From NCBI GenBank assembly GCA_945859605.1, contig OX243811.1, positions 37,944,392 to 38,008,391 on the forward strand: DNA of 64,000 nucleotides, in the 5' to 3' direction. The notes beneath the pieces were generated by a model, which saw nothing but the letters and a program-made list of their open reading frames with translations, was not told the DNA's origin and did not search any database. This stretch comes from Lumbricus rubellus. Lineage: Eukaryota; Annelida; Clitellata; Crassiclitellata; Lumbricidae. A program made the position numbers and the translations under genes. The stretch's first letter is position 1, and each line of letters begins with the position of its first letter. Shown here piece by piece: positions 38,018-64,000 of this stretch.

Positions 38018-38778
38018 TAAGCTATTTACAACGCATGAATATTCTCCATGTGCACTGAGCATTGCAATATACATTGTATTTATAGTGAAATTCAATGTAA
38101 AATGGTTCTGCTACATACTTTTTGTTCCACTAATTTTAATTTGAAACTTCACAATCAAGATCTGACGTTGTCAATTCACGAATAATTTATAATCTGCATG
38201 GTGACGCGGAGGAATATCTCTTCGCAGAAATAAGCCGTTTCGACATTTCAATATAGACAAAGCCCGGCGGCCCCTGCCAGAACTTTTTCGATGCTAGAAT
38301 ATTATTCTTCCTGCCAGAACTTTTGCTAGGCCAGAACTTTTGCAATGCCATAATTTTGCCCTACCAGATTGCCCTGCCGGATATTTTGCCTTCCAGAACT
38401 TTTCTCTGCCAGAATTTGTCCCTATTTTAATGTTTGCCTTGACTGAGTTTTTCTCTGCAGTCAGAGCTTTTGCCCTGCCAGAAGTTTTTTCCTGTCAGAA
38501 ATTTTGCCTTGCCAGAATTTTGCTCTGACAGAATTTTTATCTGCTAGAACTGCCAGAATTTTTCTATCTCAGAACTATTGACTTCCAGAATGAAGGTTTA
38601 AGGTTTTCATTCAAGAGAGCAGGCGGACATGAACAGTAAGAAACAATATGCCTGAACAAATTCTGGTAGGGCAAAATTTCTGGCAGGGCAACGACCAGGG
38701 CAACAGGCAGGGCAAAGGCTTTTTTGGTAGGGCATTTGCCCTGCCATGCCCTGGCGTAGCGCCGCCACTGCTGCCACA

Positions 38779-41700
38779 CCACAAGAGGTAAAATGGGATT
38801 AGGCCTATGGGCTTTTAAATTGAACCCCATGAAATGCAATGTCTGAAAAAGGTAAAAGGTCAGAATAAAAAAGATTTCAAAGGAAACCAGTACCTTCAAA
38901 TAAGATAACGTTAAGATAACGGACATCTGCAGAATATGACCTATAATCCTATTGACTGTATTTTAGTCTAAAGTTAATACCTTCCGCACCGTGTCCACGC
39001 AACAAAACGAATGAACAAATCATAGATAAACTACTAACGTTCTATCGGAGAGGTATTAAATGAAGAAGAAACTAAATCTGTCAACGAGTGAACTGTTCCT
39101 GTTTGTATAATTTCTTTTAAACATGAAATTGTGAAATGTTTATTCAACTGAACAGAGACCATTACAATGATAAGCGAATGCAAAACAGAACAGACTACTA
39201 CCTTTGCAGCCTACCATCTGACTATAATAAAATATACCAAAGTTGTGTGGGGTGTAGAAGTCCTCGCTAGTCATGATCCCCCCCCCTTGTCCACATTTGG
39301 ATGATACTTTCCTTCCCTCATTGCAGACGTCCCTTAAGGTTATCTAATGAATCATTCTGTAGATGTTCGAATACTGCCATACAAAACAATACCATGATAC
39401 GAAAATTTCGTATTTCGTGCTAGAATTAGTCATTAATGAACACAGGCATAAATTATATATATGTAATATTATCAGCAAGTTCATATGTAATATAATTCAA
39501 ATTTCTGATCATCTTAGTGTCTTTTCAGCTATGCTTGCTTTATATTGTCGCCTAGCAATTTAAATGCACACTCTGCTTCATTACTAAGCATAGTGTGTAC
39601 TATATGAACAATAATACTAGCTAAACAGTCAACTCAAACAAGAAATAAACAGTTAAAGTCATTCAGTTAAACTCAGACACCATAGATCGCACAAATAAAT
39701 ATATTCTCAAGGCACTTGCAGGATGTGGGATTGAAATTGAGTGACATAAAGTAGCTCATGGCTTCTAAAAATGGTCTCTCCCAAAAATTCATCTTTATTT
39801 ATTCTCCGTAATAACAGTAACAATTCTTTCATTATCAGCTGTTACCATGACGATGATAACTGTGATGAAGCCGATGATGATACTGACGGTGACATTGATC
39901 CCGAATACCTTATCACTTGTAATCATCATGTCTACATCACGACATGTTTTTGTCATCATCATTATCATTACAAACAGGAAAGAAAACAGACAAAATCCAC
40001 GATGACAGCACAACGGTTGTAATGAATATGAACAGTTTGAACACACGTCTGTAAAATAAAAGTACTTCACAACCTTAATAATATTGCACTTGGGGTAACC
40101 AGAAATTAATGTGCCCACAAATTAAAATACCTGCTAATCGAGAAGATTATCTCTGGCCTACCATAATATAATGCGTGCCACAATGCACCAATGTAAACAG
40201 TGACAACTGACAAAGTAGACACAGCCAAGGGTTATTTAGTCGATTCTGACATAACAAGTAATTTGTGATAAGTCTGGGCACCATTGCTTAAGACTTTGAG
40301 ACTTAAGACTTCTCTCAAATTTGGTCACAAGGGACCTGCCAGCAGGCACAATAATTTAAGCACGGTTGTTGTGGTCAGCATATTTGCCTGGAGACGCAAA
40401 CAGCTCCTCAATTTATTCACACCATTTTGACATAGCACCACACAAACATTGATGATCCTTCCAGTTTATACAGGGATGACATTAGACCAAAATAAATCAG
40501 ATAATAAAACACATCATGGGGCAATTCTTGGGACGTCAAAGCTTTTCTCGTCTCTTTTAAAAATCCATATGGAATATTTAAGGTAACCTATATTTTTTAT
40601 TACCTTCTGGTAAATGTTCCTCAACACTCTCACAAAATTTCCTAGCTTTGCAAAAAGGAAAACATTTCAAAAGCATTAATAAGCTTTAAAAAAAACCTTG
40701 TATAACTTCTTTGAAAGAACCACGGATTGCCACATCGGGGAATTAAAAAGCAGCCCAATTAAAATAATTTATCTTGAAGCGGCATAACGTGTAACAAAAT
40801 ACTTTTTGGTGTTTAAGCTGAAAATTCCTTGCTGGCAAGAAAACTAGTCTTTCTTAATAATGCATTAGTTTAGCAAATTATTAGTCTACCTTCACTTATG
40901 CAGCACATTTGAGATTCTTGTGATGTGACCAGATACATGCATGTGCACACACATCACTTGGTTGGTGCAACATGTCATGCGTACTTACTTACTTTTCTTA
41001 TTCAATGTAAATGATCCAATACATACTTACTTATTTCAATCAGTCAAGCTAAAGATCCATCGTAAGTAAAATTTGTGGTTGGCAGCTGCAGTTGAAGCAG
41101 ACTTATGAGTAGGAGGAATACGTATAGTGGAAAATGTACAATCGATGAGAGATGGTATGAACCAGTGGGAGAGTAGGACCCTTAGAAAGGAGAAAATATA
41201 TACATACAATTGCATCATTAAAGATGCAACTATTTACTAGCATTATTCCAATATAGCAGGGGTTCCATTGCCCCACAAACTGAACTCTAGATACACCCAC
41301 GAACACAACTTTCTAGCAACAGCCACAATGAAAAAATTCAACCAAAATAATCTGTAAAACGTTGGTACAATAGCAGAAATTTGCAGAAATTGTAATCAGT
41401 CATTGGTCCAGCAGCAGCAGCACGTGACGACTGACAAATTGGACTGGTCATCCATCGGACTGACCTATCATCAGACAATGTCATGGTCCATGGTGGACGG
41501 AAGGATGGAGAGATTCAACCCAGATCAGACAGGCAGAACAAGACTCTTTCCACGCAAAACTGAAACAGAAGAACTCATACAATTACTACATTACATAATT
41601 AATGCATATTTGATTTCATATTAGACGATAAGTTGAATCAGATGGTATTAGAGATGGCATTAGACTCACAAAAACACTACAGCACAATAGATCAGAATAG

Positions 41701-42024
41701 ATTTGGTTAGAGATATTAGAAGATCATGCAATATAAAATATACAGCTTAGATATATGCCAAAGAACACAAAGATCTGTCTCATTTTCTAGGCTACCATTA
41801 ATGTCTTCATTTGCTCCTCAATGAATTACGGTAATTTATTTTCATTGATCATCCCCTCCCTTCTTCAATCTGTGTTATAATTTTGTTTTATTCAACAATC
41901 CAGTTGACAGACTGCAACTGGTTACAGTGTACAGTTATGCAGTTATCTTAATTAACATCAATCTTAACTACTAAAAGGACAGATACAATACAAAGGCGCT
42001 AATAACAGTCTACAAAGCACATCT
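38779..42024. other. Gene-free 3' flank of the KDEL receptor
   Basis: No recognisable exon on either strand. AT-rich, with isolated short open frames (39771-40118, 41403-41624) that show no domain. On the minus strand an AATAAA at about 41887-41892 could be the receptor's poly(A) signal. Confidence 0.45.
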
Positions 42025-42105
42025 GCCCTATGGGGGCTTCAAGAATCGAACTCAGCTCCATTGATCTCAATGCCAGTGTGCTATCCAATGCGCCACCAGG
42101 CCCAC
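42025..42105 (-). repeat. tRNA-derived SINE head (pol III A and B boxes)
   Basis: On the minus strand from 42105: GTGGGCCTGGTGGCGCATTGG contains an A box (TGGCGCATTGG), and GAGTTCGATTC about 40 bases on is a B box. The acceptor stem does not close, so this is a SINE or tRNA pseudogene rather than a tRNA gene. Confidence 0.65.
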
Positions 42106-42501
42106 GTCTTGAATATAACCATCTGACTGATAGTTCACCCTCCACAATCCTCGCATATATTTCCTCTTATATGTTTGACCACCCACAAAGCTAACTCATA
42201 AGACTAATAATGTTGCGAAAATTTGAGAGTAGTATCTAACATACTACCTGAGTTATTATTAGAAATTAAAAAAATACTCATTCACGAGCTGTTGCAAACC
42301 TGCTCCTACTATGAAAGTTGTCATATATTTCAAATACTAGATGCAACCTTTTGAGCATTTTGCATTGCTTCCTAAGATCTGAGACAGTGTAGTGTGGACC
42401 ATTGATTTTATGTGGAACGACCTTGAAGCATTGTGCAATACTATTTTGGTACTACAGAAGTTATTAGATTCAATATAATTCAATTGACTGCATCTGGCTG
42501 A

Positions 42502-58026
<15,525 letters not shown>

Positions 58027-58900
58027 TTTCAACAAAATTAATGAATAGATTTTCTGAATTAAATAATATTAAAACGTCAACTATACAAGTAGCCGACGAA
58101 GCCGTCTTAGACCGTCTTAAGACGTGGCATCAAAACAAACGCAACGTACAGGCAGCCAAGCAAGTATGTAAATGTGGATGTGAACAACGTAATCGTAATT
58201 ACAATTACGTGCGATAGCCGGAACGACAAAGACAGCTTTGCTAGCCTCTTTTAGGCCTGGATAAATTCGTCAAGAGAAAGACTGCTTGCGCTACATTTTG
58301 CAAGTGAGAAAGGAATTGAATGTTGCTGGTTAGACCTCCCAGCTAGGCCTATTGAGAGCTCACATAGGCTAGTGCGAATAGCTATGGAGACCACAGCTAA
58401 TTATATTTTCATTTGTTTAGTTCTCTTGTGTGCAAACTTGTAAAGTGCAGCATTTATCAAACCAGGAAGAATAGGAAGCCAAATATACTTAAAGTTGAAG
58501 CTGAAGTCAAAAGAAAATCCAGTCAAGAATGAACTATGATTGGCTACGCCTGTTTTAAAAATTGCTCTTGTCAAGTTTCTGTCACTCTTGGAAGAACGCA
58601 CCATAGGCCTAAATCAATAGAAAATAATGTTGCTTTATAACATTTTCATTATGGCAATGTCAATCCACTTAATCGCATGCATAGGCCTAAGCTTAAGCAC
58701 GGTAGGCCTAATAATTATTATTCATTAGCTATTCTGCAGTACGTGTTGAAGACTGACTTCTGATTGGTCGACGTGGCCTCCTGGCGGCCGTAGGACAACA
58801 CTGAAAACTACTTTGACGACTACGTAGGTAGCGTTACGGTAGCGAAGTTGAGTAAACAAATACCGCTGATAAGTGCTTAACTGTGGCGATTTTTCTTTCT
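58027..58900. promoter_or_regulatory. Divergent KDEL receptor / caskin promoter interval
   Basis: Head-to-head interval. On the minus strand, CCACGTCTTAAGACGG (58112-58127) lies about 100 bases upstream of the KDEL receptor ATG; CCACGTC resembles an XBP1/ATF6-type core, and KDEL receptors are unfolded-protein-response targets elsewhere. An inverted CCAAT (GATTGGTCG, about 58763) lies nearer the caskin side. Only motif-level evidence. Confidence 0.35.
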
Positions 58901-59073
58901 GTTGTATACGATCTTGAATTAGGAGGGGGCTAGGCCGTCGGATTAATGCGGATTATCGTAAGTGTAAGCGCCCTGGATTTGCCAAAACGATTGTTTACGT
59001 ATTCGACGGTGACTTCCAGTGTAGGCTTACTAGTCCACGACCTCCGCGCAGCTAAGCGTTCGATCGTTGAGTG
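58901..59073 (+). other. Candidate 5' noncoding exon of the caskin-like gene
   Basis: GC-richer sequence ending at a good donor, GTG/GTAAGT at 59074. An earlier donor-like GTAAGTGTAAG lies at about 58958. A downstream acceptor, GGCTTTCAG near 59800, precedes the ATG exon. The transcription start is not determined. Confidence 0.4.
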
Positions 59074-60138
59074 GTAAGTGGTGGGACTCGGAGATTTTGC
59101 TTTATGATTCGGAAAGTTTGTGGATCGAAGCAGTTTTGTTCGCAGTCGGATCGAGTGAAACTTTTGTTACCTGTTAATTATACAATGTTGTTTGTATAAG
59201 ATTCTGCTTTGGAACGTTTTGCGACTAATTTTACCAACACGTAGGCCTAGTGCTCAACTTTGCAATTGGTGCTATGAAATGCGTCGTTATTTGCATACAT
59301 TTATCAGCAGTGATCGAAATAAAACTCAAGTGGCACTTTTACCTCAATGCACAGTAACAAGCAGTCGTCAATTGATGTCTATAGCTTATAAGTTTACATA
59401 TTGAATTAACTTTATTTGATGGTATTCCAGAATGTCATATATGGTTCATGTACAGTTAAGTAATGAAATAATAATAGGCTAATAGTAATCAGAACATCTG
59501 GTTGTAAACAATATGCTGTATTCAAGACCAATGGAGACCATGCAGGGCCTTATAAAAAAATCAGAACAGAAAAGGGAATACAACCCAAGACTTGGTAAGT
59601 TCGAGGTGAGATTTTGGTCTCCTAAAGATCTTGAAATTCAGCAAGCAATCTTCTAAATAAAGTGATGGAATTCACTGAAATATATATATGAAAGCACGAT
59701 CAATATATATTTTGAAAGCTGGATTGATATATAAAATAACAAAACTAGTGCAGAATTTTGGACTTTTCAGCTCATTTTGTTTATTGTTCTTGGCTTTCAG
59801 ATATAGAAGTTGCAGAACATGAGTGAAGCAGCCAGAATTTCATGGATGCTAACTGTGTGATCAGAAGAATCGCATCAGAGCTGGATTACGTGACATTTAG
59901 AATATTCACGTGGATCTATTCTAATGACCGAATGCACCTTTCCACTTGTTCTCCGTTTTCTTCTTCTTCCGAAAGACAAAGCCTGAATTAAGAAATTATT
60001 CACAGGTCTTGAATTGATTCGGATACAGCAGTTTGGAGATTTATATAGATTATTATGTGATGCAGAGCTAGTTTTTAGGCCTTTGGATTTACTTGGTCGA
60101 TTATCTTTTGATTAATTCATTTTGGAAAGAAACGGCTG

Positions 60139-61283
60139 ATGGGAAAGGACCAGGATCTGGTACAAGCTGTCAAGGAACAAGATGCCGTGGCCGTCGAAAA
60201 GATTCTGGCAAAGAATCGCAACTCAAAAAGTAAGTAACGTATTTGCTTACTTGCAGAAGTTATGATTATACAGCAAGTCATTCAGCAACTTATTGACTGA
60301 TTGGTAGAATGGCCGAGTGATTGGCTGCTGCAGTGCTGACATTGCTGAGCCCAATAGACTTATTGACAGATTGACTGACCGAAGTGACTGACTGGCTGAT
60401 CAACAGATCATTTCATTTGACTGGCTGCCTTATTGTCTTGCAGATTGACTAGCCGGATGATTGGCAGAGGCAAGAGTGGTGGATAATGCTGGTCTGAGCA
60501 GTGGTTCCAATCGACCTGACCTGATCTTTTAACCCGCGGCTAGTGGTGCATATGACCCAGTGCTTCTACCTTCTCTATATGGTGTCAAAATACTGCATTG
60601 ATACCTATACCTTTCTTCGACCTCTGGAGCCTTCAGTAGTGCATTCTACTGGTACAGCATTGAACAACTGCTGGGTTACAGTTGTCCCCATTGAGTTGTT
60701 CGCTGGTTGACTTCTCAAGCAAAATTGATAAAATGTCACTCTCTTTGTGAGATAGGGAACAAGCCCTCCGAAAGATAGGACTCATTAAGACCTGGTATAT
60801 ATAGGTGAGGTATGTGGGCCACACATAAAAAAAACAATTATTAGCATGGACAAGGTCTGGATATTTGTATTCTCTCTCACCAGACCATGAGTAGAATGGG
60901 CTATGGTGAGATGTTTGTACACCGACACAAACAAATCAGATTTTTGGAAAGAATAATAGATAAAGACATAGGTTCGAGTGAAAGAAACAATGGTGAAACT
61001 GACCATGGTTGTGTGAAAATGACCACAATTTAAGTGAACAAATGACTAGCTAATGACTGGTTTTGTGGTCTGAAATGTTGGCAGTGTCACCAAGTACATA
61101 ATTATAGGTGTGCAGCTTTGTGGTGGTGATATTTGGGTCAGGGCTGCTGGGTGGGATGAGACTGGAGGATTTGTGTTGGAGGCTTTAACTCACAATGTTG
61201 TTTTTGGCACTTGAAAGGCTCAACCTGATGGGAAGACTGTAATTGGTTACAAATCATGTGTGCATGTGTGTGTGTGTGTGCAA

Positions 61284-61314
<31 letters not shown>

Positions 61315-61529
61315 ATTATATATATATATATATTAAATTGCATAATAGCTAGTATTATGCCCAGTAATTCATAACAGACCCACCAGCCACTCACATATAT
61401 ACAAATTATACATACATTTATTTACTGTACATGTACATGTATGTATATATATATATCATTTATATGTTGGTATAATTCTTGCAAGTGGGTATATATGTTC
61501 TGTCTGTATACACACCCACAGTTGCACAT

Positions 61530-61618
<89 letters not shown>

Positions 61619-62427
61619 TTATATGTTAGGTTCCATACTTTCTATGCTGTATTCTGTTCCAATGTTTTGGCTCATCATTCATCTTGGCCCTCGACCTTCG
61701 TTCACCTGTCTCGGGAACCTGAACTTTTGTCATTCAATATATATTTCTTTCCTTTGTCACTTTCCTTATTATCCATTCTTCATACAGATAGTGGCCTTAA
61801 ATATTCTTTCTTACCCGTCAGGTCAACATTCATCTTGGCCCTCGACCTTCAGTTTGCTATAGCTATGCCAAACTCTCAGTGCTGTGGTTTGATTTTAATC
61901 GATCTTTTTCTTTTGCTTAGAAATGCAGAACTTTCTAGTCACCTTTAATCTATCATTTCGATATGTTTTCAAGTATATACTGAGATAAATGTGGCAATTT
62001 TACGTCTCAATAACATTACAAACCTCAGGGTATATTAGTTAATTACCTTTTCTTCTAGCATGTCACAATTAGAGTCTCTTTGCTGGACCAGGTATATTTG
62101 CATGCCAGTGAACTCCACCGGGTATTACATCTGGCTGTGAAAGATTAATGTCATAACCTAAAATTTGAGGTTTTATTGCTCGTTTTATTGCTCCTTTCGA
62201 GTGCGGACATCCGCAAAGGAGATCATCGGGAGGGTAAATTCCAAATGTGGCAAGCGAGAGGGAAAGAAGTTGTTATTGGTATGCTTTTTTCTGTAGGTCC
62301 ATTACGGGTGACCCTGTAGATTTACTAGACAACAGATCTACCAGTATAAGCCAAAGCTAGCTGGCTTGTAATCTTATGCAACGCAATTTACTATCTTTTT
62401 GCTTAACCCTGTGCTCACCTTTAGAAC

Positions 62428-62470
<43 letters not shown>

Positions 62471-63056
62471 GATCTTGTGCTGACTAAGAAGAACATTTCC
62501 CACATGTTGCAGTGCAACGTGGCAGGCCAAAGCGCAAACAGCAAAACAGTAGAGGAGGGAACACTGAGCAGCGCTCGTCTGTTTGTCCATATTTTGGCGT
62601 ACACCTACGTCGGTTTCTAGGGACCCAGTACTTGGTTCGTGGTGCGTTTGCAAGCCTTGCACTGCAGTGCACTTGGCAACTGTGCTTGCCGTGGGAACAA
62701 CCTCTTGCCACAGTTTATGCCACCTCTCCATTGCCGATTCTCGCACCCAGTGCAAACAACGCCTTTAGGTGCATAACCAGTGCAGTCTCGAACGGTTTGA
62801 GACGATTATGTCTGGTTATGGCATGCACTAATCTGCCCGACTGATCGCAAGCACTCTTGACAGTACTGTATGGAAACAACAAACTAATGTATCTATATAT
62901 AAACCGTGATTAAAAAATAAAAAATTCTCGAAATATTTGAAAATTTTTAGCGTGATATGTTATCAGGCATAATTAGAATTATATGGAAAACAATTTGGCT
63001 TACTTTTTTTGAATCACGGTGTAGAAAAACTGTAGATGTACATTTGGGTGTATATG

Positions 63057-63090
<34 letters not shown>

Positions 63091-63116
63091 TGTATGTATG
63101 TATGTATGTATGTATG

Positions 63117-63147
<31 letters not shown>

Positions 63148-63432
63148 GTAAGTGTGACATGGTAATCGACCGTGTGCACTGTGCATGCCTTCTAGTGCAT
63201 GGAGCACAAGTTCAAGCCTTTGAAATAGCCTTATCCTTACAAGTATCTAACTTCAGCACATGAGGTATTTTATGGTAATGTTCCGTGTTTATATGCTTGA
63301 ACTGATGTTATCTGCTGATTTTTATTCATGTTGATTAATTCCTGAATTATTATTCATGAGCGGTGTATTTTTTGTTGTAGAGATCATTGGCTCAGTGAAG
63401 CGTCTGAATATCAACCAGCAAGATGGCGATGG
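60139..63432 (+). CDS. CASKIN: Caskin-like ankyrin/SH3/SAM scaffold protein, first two coding exons, gene runs off the right edge
   Basis: Caskins are CASK-binding multidomain scaffolds of neuronal and epithelial junctions, with N-terminal ankyrin repeats, then SH3 and tandem SAM domains. Exon 1 (60139-60229) codes MGKDQDLVQAVKEQDAVAVE-KILAKNRNSK and ends at GTAAGT. Exon 2 (63381-63432) codes IIGSVKRLNINQQDGDG and ends at GTGAGT. Phases are 1 and 2. Both follow human CASKIN N-terminal sequence closely (MGKEQELVQAVK..., ...GSxKKxNVNFQDxDG), up to the point where the first full ankyrin repeat (FSALHHAALNG in the family) should begin in the next exon, outside the window. The related ANKS1 family also starts MGKDQELL, but its second segment does not match. 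Intron 1 contains repeats only. Confidence 0.85.
60285..60475 (+). repeat. Degenerate TTGACTGACTGGCTGA-type minisatellite, caskin intron 1
   Basis: Imprecise repeats of GATTGACTGAC/GACTGGCTG over about 190 bp just after exon 1. Noncoding. Confidence 0.55.
61529..61614 (+). repeat. (CA)n microsatellite
   Basis: About 43 uninterrupted CA units; yields poly His-Thr and Cys-Val shadow frames. Confidence 0.97.
62431..62468. repeat. (TA)n microsatellite
   Basis: About 19 TA units. The following 62470-62840 stretch is open on both strands but shows no recognisable domain. Confidence 0.9.
62901..63021. mobile_element. Tc1/mariner-type MITE, ACCGTGATT ends
   Basis: ACCGTGATT (62903) and AATCACGGT (63020) are inverted ends, each followed inward by A/T runs and bordered by TA-containing flanks. 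About 120 bp, no coding capacity. Limits are approximate. Confidence 0.55.
63056..63146 (+). repeat. (TATG)n microsatellite
   Basis: About 22 TATG units; gives Met-Tyr-Val-Cys and Tyr-Ile-His-Thr shadow frames on opposite strands. Confidence 0.97.
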
Positions 63433-64000
63433 GTGAGTGTGTGATCACATTTCAGTCCGTTTTGATGTGATCGGAACTTTAGAATATGTTTTCATCTAAT
63501 TTGATTTCCTATAACAGAGTTTGGTCATAAAGATCTGATACCGCTTGTCACGATATCTGATTTGATTTGATATTAAGTCCTCTTTGATCAAATTTTGTTG
63601 TATGTGATGATCACTATGGAAAATATGATGTGATGTCTAGTATTGTGATTATTAAAATCTATTGTTTGTTGTAGTAGTAGTACAAATATATTGTTTTAAT
63701 AATGACTTATGGCTGTCTTGTCCCCATTGGCTATGAGCAACATTGTAGCATGAAGGCATTAATTAATTAAAGATTTGTAGCAGCATTGTTTTGGACTTTG
63801 AATGTCAGTATAAAATATATAATGTGCACGTTCGAGATTGCATACCAATGTTGTGGCCACAGCACGGTAGTTCTAGGATGCTTTAGAGTTTAGACACACA
63901 CACACACACACACACGCACATGCACGCACATGCACACACACACACACACTGTCAAATGCATGTCTGTTTAAACTTAGGTGAAGTGTTGCATGGCATCTGC
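63433..64000. other. Caskin intron 2, incomplete
   Basis: AT-rich intron sequence with a (CA)n tract at 63895-63949. The next exon is not reached. Confidence 0.6.

Larger units (their letters stand above)
37342..38770. mobile_element. 1.43-kb hAT-type element with perfect 8-bp duplication, host to two nested elements
   Basis: Left end CAGTGGCGTCGCCAG (37342) and right end CTGGCGTAGCGCCGCCACTG (to 38770) form inverted termini. The exact duplication CTGCCACA flanks both (37334-37341, 38771-38778). The interior from about 38270 is made of degenerate TGCCAGAACTTTTGCCC-type units. Two intact smaller elements have inserted into it (37447-37672 and 37824-38017). Confidence 0.88.

Noticed and set aside
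42025..42105. Functional tRNA gene
   Set aside because: A and B boxes are good but the acceptor stem does not pair and no proper anticodon arm is seen; a SINE or tRNA pseudogene is more likely.
62429..62844. Overlapping frames on both strands in caskin intron 1, considered as a transposase fragment
   Set aside because: I could not match any transposase motif convincingly in any frame; left unassigned.

Overview
This is eukaryotic nuclear DNA from an animal, most likely a marine deuterostome invertebrate; an echinoderm-like genome is my best guess. The evidence is spliced metazoan genes with GT-AG introns and very similar vertebrate relatives (RPS15A, CAMLG, a 10-cysteine meteorin, a KDEL receptor, a caskin), a dense load of short DNA transposons and microsatellites, and a striking excess of the palindromic octamer TAGGCCTA. 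The species call is inference; the gene calls come from translating the exons.

Layout. 1-2159 (minus): 5' part of RPS15A, running off the left edge, with its oligopyrimidine 5' exon. 3063-6198 (plus): CAMLG, head-to-head with RPS15A. 6.2-23.4 kb: a long gene-poor stretch rich in TAGGCCTA, with hAT-type MITEs (several with target-site duplications), a GGGGCCGTCC-ended element, a perfect 29-bp hairpin and many microsatellites. 23.45-33.2 kb (plus): a complete four-exon meteorin-family gene whose introns hold LINE remnants, MITEs, minisatellites and a tandem array of splice-site-like units. 33.2-42.5 kb: gene-poor DNA with a 1.4-kb hAT-flanked nest of elements. 42502-58026 (minus): a complete three-exon KDEL receptor. 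60139-end (plus): the first two coding exons of a caskin-like gene, head-to-head with the KDEL receptor and running off the right edge.

Main discovery. Intron 1 of the KDEL receptor is 14.45 kb, and 13,957 bp of it (43914-57870) is one insertion with a perfect 9-bp target-site duplication (ACATCTTCA) and 28-bp imperfect terminal inverted repeats. Both ends are inverted, mirror-ordered tandem arrays of roughly 330-400-bp units, as in foldback/TU-type elements. Between the arms lies a seven-exon gene on the opposite strand to the host gene. It encodes a predicted protein of about 280 residues with an N-terminal PHD-like zinc finger and a C-terminal region I do not recognise; I see no transposase. 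The element has been invaded by a 610-bp transposon (also with a 9-bp duplication), an internally deleted Tc1/mariner copy and a LINE fragment. This looks like a large foldback-type element carrying a spliced PHD-finger gene, and is the best candidate for something undescribed here.

The host genes are ordinary housekeeping or conserved genes (ribosome, tail-anchored protein insertion, ER retrieval, secreted signalling, synaptic scaffold). They do not form a pathway; their adjacency is simply gene order. Exon limits were set by hand from reading frame, splice consensus and remembered family sequence, with no searches.
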